In this document: positions 8,137 through 15,176 of the stretch, piece after piece | Layout: each line of letters begins with the position of its first letter | Numbering within the stretch: the first letter of the stretch is position 1 | From: Prevotellamassilia sp. | GTDB taxonomy: Bacteria > Bacteroidota > Bacteroidia > Bacteroidales > Bacteroidaceae | Length of the DNA stretch: 16,499 nt | Reading direction: 5' to 3' | Assembly: GCA_018383375.1 (NCBI GenBank) | Contig: JAHAWW010000278.1 | Span: 1 to 16,499, forward strand | Program-made: the position numbers and the translations under genes | Notes under the pieces: model-generated | The model's database searches: none | What the model was told of the DNA's origin: nothing | The model's input: the letters and a program-made list of their open reading frames with translations, nothing else

Positions 8137-8537
8137 TTTTCGAAAAACTCAGGGGCGGTCCACAGCAGGTTGCGATTGCTGTCGAGGAAAACCTGCACCG
8201 AACGGCCCGTAGCGATGACCTCGCCATCGGTCGCACTGTGGATGACATACTCAAATATGAGTTTAGCGGCCTCCGTGGGGATATAAGTGATGGTAATCAA
8301 AGGGCGCTCACCGTAGACTATGGGCCGACGGTAGTGAAACTCAAGGTCGACCAACGGCGCATAACATCCGGCAGCGGCAATGGTGTGATAACTAAGCCCA
8401 TAATGCGCCCCAAAGGCCTCACGGGCATCCTCGAAATAAAGCGCATAAGAGCCGTGCCATACAATCTGCATAGCATCGACCTCGCTAAAGCGCACGTCGA
8501 GTTGTTTGGTGAATGAAAGACCGGCGGGTTTAGTCAT
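8106..8537 (-). CDS. 4HBT-family acyl thioesterase (ApeK-like)
   Basis: A single hot-dog domain of 143 residues of the 4-hydroxybenzoyl-CoA thioesterase / YbgC type. The signature VDAMQIVWHGSYALYFEDARE lies at about 20-40 (split here as VDAMQIVWHGSY and ALYFEDARE), with the catalytic Asp21 preserved. The second half has the expected LDLEFHYRRP-like strand (VDLEFHYRRPIVYGE). It would hydrolyse acyl- or aryl-polyenoyl thioesters, either releasing product or removing stalled chains from the ACPs. ATG 8537 overlaps the dehydratase stop by 8 bp, a pattern that favours translational coupling. An ATG at 8576 would add 13 residues lying inside the dehydratase gene and is less likely. The 3' end overlaps ketosynthase B by 31 bp. 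Confidence 0.88.
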   Translation of the reverse strand: MTKPAGLSFTKQLDVRFSEVDAMQIVWHGSYALYFEDAREAFGAHYGLSYHTIAAAGCYAPLVDLEFHYRRPIVYGERPLITITYIPTEAAKLIFEYVIHSATDGEVIATGRSVQVFLDSNRNLLWTAPEFFEKWKAATLTQE

Positions 8538-8997
8538 GAGCTTCGGGTTGTGCGTCAGACTCTTTTTCGAGAGCAATCTTCATTTGGGTCTCGGCAATAC
8601 AATCGCCCTCAAGCCTCACCGCTGCGTCGACAAGCGTGAGGCCAAAGATTTCTTCCTTCACCTCTATGCGTGTCTGAATGGTTTCGCCCACACGGGGCAA
8701 GCGCTTGATTTGACAACCTCTCACGGCACCGATAAATCCGATGCGCACGGGTTTGTGGAGCACATAACTGGCATAGCCAAGACGAGCGGCACAAGTCTGG
8801 GCGATGTTTTCCACGAGACCGTAGACGGTGAGCCGGCCGTCTTCGACCAGAACATTGTCTTCGGTCACGGTGAGGCGGGTCTCTGTGGTGGTTTCGGTGA
8901 AGCCTGTGAGGCAGTCAATCATAACAAAAGGCGGCCGCTGTGGCAGCAGTTCCGTCACAGGGATTTCAGAGAGCTTGATTTGTTCGCCAGAAGTCAT
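8530..8997 (-). CDS. Hot-dog 3-hydroxyacyl-ACP dehydratase subunit (ApeP-like, Glu half)
   Basis: This 155-residue FabA/FabZ-like protein begins with the typical LLPQRPPFVMID segment (17-28), where FabZ has LPHR. The active-site helix reads YGLVENIAQT (59-68): the catalytic Glu (Glu63) is present. However, the HFPG motif that brings the catalytic His in FabZ is absent, and the loop before the helix reads DNVLVEDGRLTV. Alone it should therefore be inactive. The complementary half, with His but no Glu, is the N-terminal domain of the dehydratase-glycosyltransferase fusion about 5 kb downstream. Family knowledge: aryl-polyene dehydratases ApeI and ApeP act as a heterodimer. Its 5' end overlaps the acyltransferase gene by 32 bp, and its 3' end overlaps the thioesterase by 8 bp. 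Confidence 0.87.
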   Translation of the reverse strand: MTSGEQIKLSEIPVTELLPQRPPFVMIDCLTGFTETTTETRLTVTEDNVLVEDGRLTVYGLVENIAQTCAARLGYASYVLHKPVRIGFIGAVRGCQIKRLPRVGETIQTRIEVKEEIFGLTLVDAAVRLEGDCIAETQMKIALEKESDAQPEAHD

Positions 8998-9868
8998 AAT
9001 AATTGAACCATTGATTAGGATAGCGTCTCACCATCTTGTCGAGATGGGCCACATAACGACTGGCCAAGAACTCAGGACGGCGCTGACGGGGCACGGCTGA
9101 CAATGTAGCGTCATCGGCCAAAGGCTGCACAAAAATGCGGTAGCGAAGACGAGTCTCTTTCATCACAAAAAGCGTCAACACAGGCACATGCAAACTGGCG
9201 GCAATGGCAAAAGGCCCCATAGGGAAGTCGGCCGGACGGTCGAGCAAAGTCTGGCGGGTGGTCTTGGGTGAACCAAAAACGCGGTCGGAAGCAATGCAGA
9301 CCAATTCGCCACGGCTCAGCGCCGCGTGGATGTCGAAGATGTGAGAGAGGTCGTCGCTCACGGTGATGATGCCGATATTGTGATTTCCCCACAGCTTGCT
9401 TCTCGCTGCTTGCACAGTCTTGGTTTCGTCGGCCGAGACCACTGCATTGAGCCGCTTGCCTGTGGAGTGAAGCAAATAGCCGCATATCTCAAAATTGCCT
9501 GTGTGCGACCCAAGAATGATGCCGCCCTCTCCGCTCTGCACGAGGCTGAGGAAATAGTCGTTGCCCTCTATTTCCGACGTAAACTTTCGGCCGGCATATA
9601 GGGCAAACCTGTCAAGCACAACCTTGCCAAAGGCGAAGTGGTTGGCATAGACTCCACAAAAGGCCCTCAGCGGTCCTTTGTGCAAAGAGTGGCGATAGTA
9701 GTCGTAGATGGCACGATAGGAACGGCGCGAAAAGAGCATATAGAAGGGCACAACAAAAGCCATCGGCACGTACATCAGTCGCACGTCAACATAGCGGAAT
9801 ATGGCAATCAACGTGCGTTGCATCCATGGGGTGCCGTCGGTGCGGCCGGTCCATTCGTTGTGTTCCAT
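8966..9868 (-). CDS. LpxL/HtrB-like lysophospholipid (LABLAT-type) acyltransferase
   Basis: A 300-residue acyltransferase of the lipid A late-acylation superfamily. The catalytic HX4E motif is SHTGNFE (121-127; His122, Glu127), preceded by the strand GGIILG, and followed by the CIASDRVFG block (191-199) that matches the family's second conserved motif. A hydrophobic N-terminal stretch (about 31-47) suggests membrane anchoring, after a short polar head. It would transfer an acyl group from an ACP to a lipid or sugar acceptor at the inner face of the cytoplasmic membrane. In this cluster the donor may be the aryl-polyenoyl-ACP, which would fix the pigment in the outer membrane (inference). The gene starts 38 bp after ACP 1 and its last 32 bp overlap the dehydratase gene in another frame. 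Confidence 0.88.
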   Translation of the reverse strand: MEHNEWTGRTDGTPWMQRTLIAIFRYVDVRLMYVPMAFVVPFYMLFSRRSYRAIYDYYRHSLHKGPLRAFCGVYANHFAFGKVVLDRFALYAGRKFTSEIEGNDYFLSLVQSGEGGIILGSHTGNFEICGYLLHSTGKRLNAVVSADETKTVQAARSKLWGNHNIGIITVSDDLSHIFDIHAALSRGELVCIASDRVFGSPKTTRQTLLDRPADFPMGPFAIAASLHVPVLTLFVMKETRLRYRIFVQPLADDATLSAVPRQRRPEFLASRYVAHLDKMVRRYPNQWFNYYDFWRTNQAL

Positions 9869-9906
9869 CTCTGATTAACGCTTAGGGCTTGCCGTGGTGA
9901 CCTTGA

Positions 9907-10158
9907 TTAGGCTTTGTCGCCCACTTTGGTTTGGATATAGTCGCAGAATTGGCTCAATGTGGTGACACCGGCCATTTCTTCAGGCTTAATTTTAAATCCG
10001 AATTTGCGCTCCACGATGACCACGATGTCTACAAAGTCGAGGCTGTCAATGCCCAAGTCGTCTTTGAGATTGGCTTCGGGAGAGATGGCACTCTCTTCTA
10101 CTTCGAGGTCTTCGATGAGAAACTCTCTTACTTTTGCTTCGATTTCTGTTCTGTTCAT
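9907..10158 (-). CDS. Acyl carrier protein 1
   Basis: An 83-residue acyl carrier protein with phosphopantetheine site Ser39 in DDLGIDSLDFVDI, followed by the conserved IVERKFGFKI-type helix region (48-57) and acidic character throughout. The ATG at 10158 gives the normal ACP length. A further in-frame ATG would add 21 residues that overlap the methyltransferase stop region and do not look like an ACP. It follows the methyltransferase by 28 bp and precedes the acyltransferase by 38 bp. That neighbour could use this ACP as its acyl donor (inference from position). Confidence 0.94.
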   Translation of the reverse strand: MNRTEIEAKVREFLIEDLEVEESAISPEANLKDDLGIDSLDFVDIVVIVERKFGFKIKPEEMAGVTTLSQFCDYIQTKVGDKA

Positions 10159-10186
10159 AAATATAAATCTGTGTAATGATGGCTGA

Positions 10187-11284
10187 TTATTTTTTGCGGC
10201 ACACCACAAGGCTGTGGCCATGGCCGAGATTGTCGTGTATGGTCTCTACGATAAGTCCCGCACGGTCTATGCAGGTGAGCAGGTCGTCGGTGTGATACAT
10301 TTTGCTGTTGCCGTTGGCCAAAGCAGTGAAGTAGAGACTGATTTGTGTGAGGCAGAAGGCGGCAGTCTCAAAGCGTTGACGATCCCACAGGGTTTCCATG
10401 ATATAAAGGCGGGTGTGGGGTGACATGATGTCGGCGGCACGTGTGAGAATGCCGATGATTTGTGGCATACTGAAGCAGTCAAGAAACTGGCTCATCCATA
10501 CGGCGTCGAAAGTGTGGGCACGAGGCCAAGGCGTATCGGCATCGAGCAGATTGGCCCCACAGCCTTCGATGCGCTCTGCTCCCTGCTTGCCGGCAGTGAA
10601 GTCTTTCATCAACTCCACCTGCTGCGGCAGGTCCATAATGGTGACTCTGACTTGCTCATCGTGGGCCACACAGCGCAAAGCCCAACGTCCGGTGTTACCG
10701 CCCACGTCGAGCAGATGGTTGACGGGCTGAGCGAAAACCACTCTTAGGGCCTCGTCAAAAGCTGTGTCGGAATAGAAGTGGTCAAAGCGAAACCAACTCT
10801 CCTGCACTTCTGTGGGCAGGCTCGACAAACCTTCGTATATCGTGGGCCAGGGGCCGAAGTGTTTCAGTCCGGCCGGTCGGCCTTGCTCAAGAGCAGCTTC
10901 AAGGTCAAAAAGCCCCTCGTAGTTGACATCGTGGTTGAAAGCCATATTGATGTCGGTGAGGGTGTCGGTGAGCAGGAACCATCCGGTTTTTGAGAGCCGA
11001 AATTTCATTGTCTCGGGGTCTATGAGGAGCGTCCCCATAGTGAGCGACGATTCAAGGAGCACTTTCACAGCATAATCCGTTCGGCCCGTGGCTTGGGCGA
11101 GTTCTTCGAGGGTCATGCCTTCGGGCTTTTGCCTGAGATGGTCAAGCAGTCCCCATTTTTTCATAATGCGTGCCACTTGAAACACAACGGGGCCAAAGGC
11201 AATAAATTCGGCCAAACGTTGGGCCTCACGGGCAGAGAGCCTTTCGGTGGTGTATCGTTGTAGGAGTTCGGGGGTGAGGTTCAT
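10187..11284 (-). CDS. SAM-dependent methyltransferase (O-methyltransferase family 2 architecture)
   Basis: A 365-residue class I methyltransferase. The N-terminal part (about 15-110) is helical and resembles the winged-helix dimerisation domain of small-molecule O-methyltransferases, including LAEFIAFGPVVFQVAR and the MTLEELAQATGR helix-turn-helix. The SAM-binding motif I is HLLDVGGNTGRW (190-201), followed by the acidic motif II region TIMDLPQQ. The C-terminus GHGHSLVVCRKK is typical of the family. Probable substrate: the phenolic head or a carbon of the aryl-polyene precursor; characterised aryl polyenes and flexirubins carry methyl groups, but O- versus C-methylation cannot be decided from sequence. 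It begins 10 bp after ketosynthase A. I use ATG 11284; an upstream in-frame ATG would add 57 arginine- and proline-rich residues lying inside the ketosynthase gene. Confidence 0.87.
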   Translation of the reverse strand: MNLTPELLQRYTTERLSAREAQRLAEFIAFGPVVFQVARIMKKWGLLDHLRQKPEGMTLEELAQATGRTDYAVKVLLESSLTMGTLLIDPETMKFRLSKTGWFLLTDTLTDINMAFNHDVNYEGLFDLEAALEQGRPAGLKHFGPWPTIYEGLSSLPTEVQESWFRFDHFYSDTAFDEALRVVFAQPVNHLLDVGGNTGRWALRCVAHDEQVRVTIMDLPQQVELMKDFTAGKQGAERIEGCGANLLDADTPWPRAHTFDAVWMSQFLDCFSMPQIIGILTRAADIMSPHTRLYIMETLWDRQRFETAAFCLTQISLYFTALANGNSKMYHTDDLLTCIDRAGLIVETIHDNLGHGHSLVVCRKK

Positions 11285-11294
11285 AAGCCAAGTT

Positions 11295-12512
11295 TTATAA
11301 AGCCTTAAACACCAAGGCGCTGTTTGTGCCTCCGAAACCGAAAGAATTAGACAAGACCGTTTGGAGCGGGGTCTCGACGGTGACGGGGGTGATGTGAAGC
11401 CCCTCGGCAGCCGGGTCGGGATTTTGGAGGTTGATGTTGGGGGCCACAAAGCCATTTTGCATCATCAGCAGGCTATAGACGGCCTCGCTGGCTCCGGCCA
11501 TCCAACATTCGTGTCCGGTCATAGACTTGGTCGAACTAATCAGTGCGTGTTTGCCGGCAAAGAGTCGCTGAAGGGCCAACGCTTCAAAGTGGTCGCCTTG
11601 TGGGGTTGAGGTGGCGTGGGCATTGATGTAGTCGATGTCGTCGGGCGTAACGCCGGCGTCGGCCATGGCGCGACTCATGGCGCGTGCCGAACCTTCATCG
11701 GCTGCCTGCGAGATGCCACCGCCATTTGAAGAAAAACCATAACCGGCCACTTCGGCAATGATGTGTGCACCTCGTGCCACGGCGTGGTCATAGTCTTCGA
11801 GCACGAGCGCTGCTGCGCCGCCGCTGGGTATGAGTCCGTCGCGGCCGCAGTCGAAGGGTCGTGAGGCTTTTGTGGGGTCTTCGATTTGTTGGGAAAAGGC
11901 CCCCAAGGCGTCGAAAGTAGCCATTGAGTAGAAGTTGACCTCTTGGGCACCGCCGCAAAGCACGGTGTCTTGCAGACCCTGCTTGATGAGCATATAGCCC
12001 AACCCGATAGAATGCGAGCCACTGGCACAGGCGGCACTGACGGTGAAGTTGACGCCTTTTATCTTGAAAATGGTGCTGAGGTTCATCGTGACGGTGGAGT
12101 TCATCGACTGAAAAATCAATCCTGAGCCCAACAGTGCAGAGTCGTGTTTCTCGGCCATAATATTGGCCGCCTCAATCACCGGTTTAGCCGACGAGTCGTT
12201 GCCAAAGAGGATGCCCACTTCGTTTTGCTCGAGCCACTGGCTGTCGATACCGGCAGTCTCAAAAGCTTCACGGGCAGCCATAAAGGCGAACTCGGCTTCT
12301 TCAGAAAGCCCCACACGACTGCGGCGGTCGAGCAAACCCTTAAGCACAGGTCGTTTGACAATTCCGGTGAGGGGCGACTGATAGCCGTAGTCGAGCCGTT
12401 CGGTCTCAATGCCTATGCCCGACCGGCCTTGGCGGAGCGACTGAGTCACTTCGTCGAGGTTATAGCCCAGGCACGACCAAATGCCCATACCAGTGACAAC
12501 TACTCTTCTCAT
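11295..12512 (-). CDS. 3-Oxoacyl-ACP synthase (ketosynthase A, ApeR-like, active)
   Basis: A complete 405-residue KAS I/II-type condensing enzyme. The N-terminus RRVVVTGMGIWSCLG (2-16) matches the family start. Nucleophile Cys162 lies in SAACASGSHSIG, His299 in NAHATSTPQGD and His334 in STKSMTGHECWMAGASE; the C-terminal NSFGFGGTNSALVF loop (389-402) is intact. The ASGSHS and ATSTPQGD variants look closer to FabB (KAS I) than to FabF. Family knowledge: in aryl-polyene systems ApeR is a separate ketosynthase thought to act early in extension; the present gene is the likely counterpart, next to the ketoreductase as in other APE loci. It lies 76 bp after fabG, the gap carrying an octamer repeat array, and 10 bp before the methyltransferase. 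Confidence 0.92.
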   Translation of the reverse strand: MRRVVVTGMGIWSCLGYNLDEVTQSLRQGRSGIGIETERLDYGYQSPLTGIVKRPVLKGLLDRRSRVGLSEEAEFAFMAAREAFETAGIDSQWLEQNEVGILFGNDSSAKPVIEAANIMAEKHDSALLGSGLIFQSMNSTVTMNLSTIFKIKGVNFTVSAACASGSHSIGLGYMLIKQGLQDTVLCGGAQEVNFYSMATFDALGAFSQQIEDPTKASRPFDCGRDGLIPSGGAAALVLEDYDHAVARGAHIIAEVAGYGFSSNGGGISQAADEGSARAMSRAMADAGVTPDDIDYINAHATSTPQGDHFEALALQRLFAGKHALISSTKSMTGHECWMAGASEAVYSLLMMQNGFVAPNINLQNPDPAAEGLHITPVTVETPLQTVLSNSFGFGGTNSALVFKAL

Positions 12513-12547
12513 TGCGTAATATGCTGCTTTTCTTTGTTAATATATGA

Positions 12548-12571
12548 AGACTAATAGACTAAAAGTCTAAG
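12548..12571. repeat. Array of three degenerate 8-bp repeats between fabG and ketosynthase A
   Basis: Three tandem octamers can be read directly: AGACTAAT (12548-12555), AGACTAAA (12556-12563) and AGTCTAAG (12564-12571). The second and third form a small palindrome (AGACT-AAA-AGTCT). The same unit recurs between TAL and fabG. The units are too short, too degenerate and too closely packed for CRISPR repeats. Role unknown. Confidence 0.75.
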
Positions 12572-12588
12572 CGGCCTTTTTCTCTCCA

Positions 12589-13314
12589 TCAATAGAGTCC
12601 GCCGTTGATGGAAATGGCTTGGCCGGTGATGTAGGCGGCGTCGGGCGACACGAGGAAAGCCACGAGTGCGGCCACTTCTTCAGGCTTGCCGAAGCGGCGC
12701 ATAGGCACCATCTTCTTGAGTTCGGCTTCTGGCAGTTCGGCAGTCATGTCAGTCGAGATAAAGCCGGGTGCCACAGCGTTGACAGTGACGCCTCGTGGGG
12801 CCACCTCGGCCGCCAGAGCCTTGGTTGCGCCAATGAGGGCGGCTTTGGCTGCCGAATAGTTGGTTTGTCCCGGCATACCCTTGAGGCCTGAGAGCGACGC
12901 CATGTTGACTATGCGGCCGTCGCGGTGGGTTATCATATTTTTGAGCAGGCGACGCGTGGTATAGAAAAAACCGTTGACGGTGGTGTCCATCACGCTGTGC
13001 CAATCTTCGTTTTGCATGAAGACCATCAAATTGTCTCGACGTATGCCGGCATTGTTCACCAACACGGCGATATAGTCGTCGGGGTGGTTTGTTTCCCATT
13101 GGGCCAAGGCGGTTTCGATGGCCTCGGCATTGGCCACGTCGAAAGGCAGGAGTTCGCCGTCGCCACCTGCCTCACGCACCAAACGCAGGGTTTCGTCGGC
13201 GGCCTCACGGCCTGAGCGGTAGTTGATGATGACGTTCCAGCCGGCCTCGGCCAGTTTCAAACAAACGGCTCGGCCTATACCGCGCGAACCTCCGGTGACT
13301 AATGCGTATTTCAT
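12589..13314 (-). CDS. fabG: 3-Oxoacyl-ACP reductase (FabG/ApeQ-like SDR)
   Basis: A 241-residue short-chain dehydrogenase, essentially the length of E. coli FabG (244). It reduces 3-oxoacyl-ACP to 3-hydroxyacyl-ACP with NADPH. The cofactor motif TGGSRGIG (7-14) and the NNAG motif (87-90) are intact, as is the catalytic set Asn114, Ser140, Tyr153, Lys157 with the standard spacing in NMASLSG and NYSAAKAAL. The C-terminus GQAISINGGLY is typical. Because the window has no enoyl reductase gene, this reductase plus the dehydratase pair would leave conjugated double bonds. The gene is set off from both neighbours by larger gaps (106 and 76 bp), each containing an octamer repeat array, so its expression may be tuned separately. 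Confidence 0.93.
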   Translation of the reverse strand: MKYALVTGGSRGIGRAVCLKLAEAGWNVIINYRSGREAADETLRLVREAGGDGELLPFDVANAEAIETALAQWETNHPDDYIAVLVNNAGIRRDNLMVFMQNEDWHSVMDTTVNGFFYTTRRLLKNMITHRDGRIVNMASLSGLKGMPGQTNYSAAKAALIGATKALAAEVAPRGVTVNAVAPGFISTDMTAELPEAELKKMVPMRRFGKPEEVAALVAFLVSPDAAYITGQAISINGGLY

Positions 13315-13345
13315 ATCGGATTATGGGTATATACTTGTTTTGGGG

Positions 13346-13385
13346 AGACTAAGAGTCAAACAGACTGAGAGGCTAAGCGTCTGAA
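13346..13385. repeat. Array of five degenerate 8-bp repeats between TAL and fabG
   Basis: Five consecutive 8-bp units are visible: AGACTAAG, AGTCAAAC, AGACTGAG, AGGCTAAG and CGTCTGAA. The first four fit a consensus AG(A/T/G)C(T)AAG-like unit with one or two changes; the last is the most diverged. The rest of this 106-bp intergenic gap contains no gene. The register and unit match the array on the other side of fabG. Confidence 0.7.
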
Positions 13386-13420
13386 CCAACTCTTTGTCAT
13401 TTTGTCTTTCGGACCGTGGC

Positions 13421-14941
13421 TTAAATGCACTGCTCGGCCTCGCGGCGCAGCCAGGTCTCGATGGCGGCCAGTTCATGGCAGGGCACGCGGTCGGTGGTGA
13501 CGGTGGGCATGAGCGCTCTGACGGCATCATAGGCGCGGCGAGTGACTGGCGCCAGATGGTCTTTGAGATTCATGCAGTCGGTGGCCTGAGCCAGTGCGAC
13601 GTAGAGTATGGCCATGACCTGGCGCGTGTTGTCCACGACCTGACGCGTGAGCAAGGCGGTGTTGGTGCCCATGCTGACGATGTCTTGATTGTCGTGGTTG
13701 TTGGGAATGCTGTGCACATAGTTGGGCATAGCCAATGTCTGACACTCGGCCGTGGTCGAGGTGGCAGTGAACTGATAAGCTTGCAAGGCATAGTCAAGCC
13801 CCGGCGTGGCCATATTGAGGAATGGCGGCAAGAGCTCGTTGATGCGGTCGTGGAGCAGGTAGTTGAGTTGTCGCTCGGCCGTCATGGCTACACGAACCAT
13901 GGCGATTTTGACTTTATCTTCTTCGAGCGATATATAGTCGCCGTGGAAGTTGCCACCGTGATAGACATTGGCGGTGTCGGGGTCGACAATGGGGTTGTCG
14001 CATGCCGAATTGAGTTCTTCGTCGATGATGCGTCCCGCCGCCTCAAGCGTTTCGGCCACCGGTCCGTAGATTTGCGGTATGCAGCGGAGCGAATAATAGG
14101 GCTGCACTTTGGAGGTGAATTTCTGCTCGTCGCGGTGTGCGCCGTCGTAGAGCGCGTGTTCGCGGGTCTGCAAGCAGCGGCTGCCTTCAGCCACTCGGCG
14201 CAGCCGTGCTGCAATGGCTTGCTGGCCGTGGTGGCGGCGCACCTCGTTGAGGGGAGCCGCCATGAAGTCGTCTATCGAGCCCACCACCTCGTTGAGCCAT
14301 ACGGCCGCCGTCACGGCTTGGCTGAGCAGGCTTTCTGCATAGATTTGATTGATGGCGGCGATGCCGGTCATGAAGGCTGTGCCGTTGGTGAGGGCCAAGC
14401 CTTCGCGCAGGTATATTTTGAGGGGTTGCAAACCACAGGCTTCTAGAGCCTGGGCTGTGGGCATCACCTTGCCGTCTTTCATCACCTCTCCCTCGCCTAT
14501 CAGTGCCAGCGCCACATGGGCCAACTGCACCAAGTCGCCACTGGCCCCGACGCTGCCATGTCGCGGCACACAGGGGGTGATGTCGTTGTTGATGAAGGCC
14601 AGCAAGAGCTTGACAGTGTCGGGATGTACACCCGAGCGAGCCTGAGCAAAGGTGCCGAGACGCGCCACGAGAGCAGCTTTGACGTCGGTGGCATCGAGCC
14701 ATTGCCCCATTCCGGTGGCGTGGCTGCGAATGATATTGTATTGCAGGTCTTTAAGGTGCTCGTCACTCACGCGCCATTGGGCCATGGGGCCAAACCCGGT
14801 GTTGATGCCGTAAATCACCTTGTCGCGGGCAAAGTCGCACAAAAAATCGTAACACTCGGCCACACGACGCATCGTATCGTCACTAAGCGAGAGCGTTTCG
14901 CCGGCGAAGACGATGCTTTTGAGTTTTTCTACCGAAATCAT
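13421..14941 (-). CDS. Aromatic amino acid ammonia-lyase, probable tyrosine ammonia-lyase
   Basis: A 506-residue MIO-dependent lyase. The Ala133-Ser134-Gly135 triad in GSVGASGDLVQLAH would cyclise into the electrophilic MIO cofactor. The catalytic Tyr44 sits in VIYGINTGFGPMAQ, and the family segments YYSLRCIPQIYGP, YHGGNFHGDYISLE and VHSIPNNHDNQDIVSMG are all present. These segments match, as I recall it, the F. johnsoniae TAL from the flexirubin locus more than housekeeping HutH. The substrate-selectivity pair is Ser73-His74 (IIRSHATG), which is shared by histidine lyases and that TAL, so the pair alone does not settle specificity. Role: tyrosine to 4-coumarate, the aryl starter. ATG 14941 is used; an earlier in-frame start adds 39 residues unlike the family. 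Automated annotation would probably say hutH, but no other hut gene is nearby. It is the first gene of the cluster. Confidence 0.9.
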   Translation of the reverse strand: MISVEKLKSIVFAGETLSLSDDTMRRVAECYDFLCDFARDKVIYGINTGFGPMAQWRVSDEHLKDLQYNIIRSHATGMGQWLDATDVKAALVARLGTFAQARSGVHPDTVKLLLAFINNDITPCVPRHGSVGASGDLVQLAHVALALIGEGEVMKDGKVMPTAQALEACGLQPLKIYLREGLALTNGTAFMTGIAAINQIYAESLLSQAVTAAVWLNEVVGSIDDFMAAPLNEVRRHHGQQAIAARLRRVAEGSRCLQTREHALYDGAHRDEQKFTSKVQPYYSLRCIPQIYGPVAETLEAAGRIIDEELNSACDNPIVDPDTANVYHGGNFHGDYISLEEDKVKIAMVRVAMTAERQLNYLLHDRINELLPPFLNMATPGLDYALQAYQFTATSTTAECQTLAMPNYVHSIPNNHDNQDIVSMGTNTALLTRQVVDNTRQVMAILYVALAQATDCMNLKDHLAPVTRRAYDAVRALMPTVTTDRVPCHELAAIETWLRREAEQCI

Positions 14942-14958
14942 AATTATTGTAATTTTTG

Positions 14959-14990
14959 CGAAGTTAATATAAAATGCAGGCTGAAACAAA
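14959..14990 (-). promoter_or_regulatory. Candidate Bacteroidota-type promoter of the TAL operon
   Basis: On the minus strand, TTTG (14990-14987) is followed after 20 nt by TAACTTCG (14966-14959). This resembles the known Bacteroides pattern of a -33 TTTG and a -7 TAnnTTTG, with one mismatch in the -7 box. The implied leader before the TAL start at 14941 would be only about 10-15 nt, which is short. The region is AT-rich, so chance matches are likely. Confidence 0.3.
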
Positions 14991-15176
14991 AAAAACTTTG
15001 TTTTTCTTACGCTCGGGAACTTACAAAAAGGGTGGTTTTGTGTGACGCAAAGCAACATTTTTTAAGCAAAATCCTGAGTCGAGTGCGCTGGTGGCGACTG
15101 CTGAGCGCGGCATCAAGGCTTTTTGGGGGCAAAAAAGACAACGAAAAGTGGATGTTTAGGTCATTTTTTTACGGAA

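Noticed and set aside
7902..8516. Plus-strand open frame (204 codons) spanning the thioesterase and ketosynthase B
   Set aside because: It crosses the ends of two well-supported opposite-strand genes and encodes no recognisable fold.
12548..13385. CRISPR array
   Set aside because: The repeat units are 8 bp, tandem without spacers, and no cas gene is present.
13394..14446. Long plus-strand open frame (350 codons) opposite TAL
   Set aside because: It lies wholly antisense to a clear MIO lyase gene, shows no recognisable domain, and such frames are expected opposite GC-rich genes with biased third positions.
13421..14941. Histidine utilisation (hutH) as the role of the ammonia-lyase
   Set aside because: No urocanase, imidazolonepropionase or other hut gene is near, and the gene heads a pigment cluster with a TAL-like sequence.
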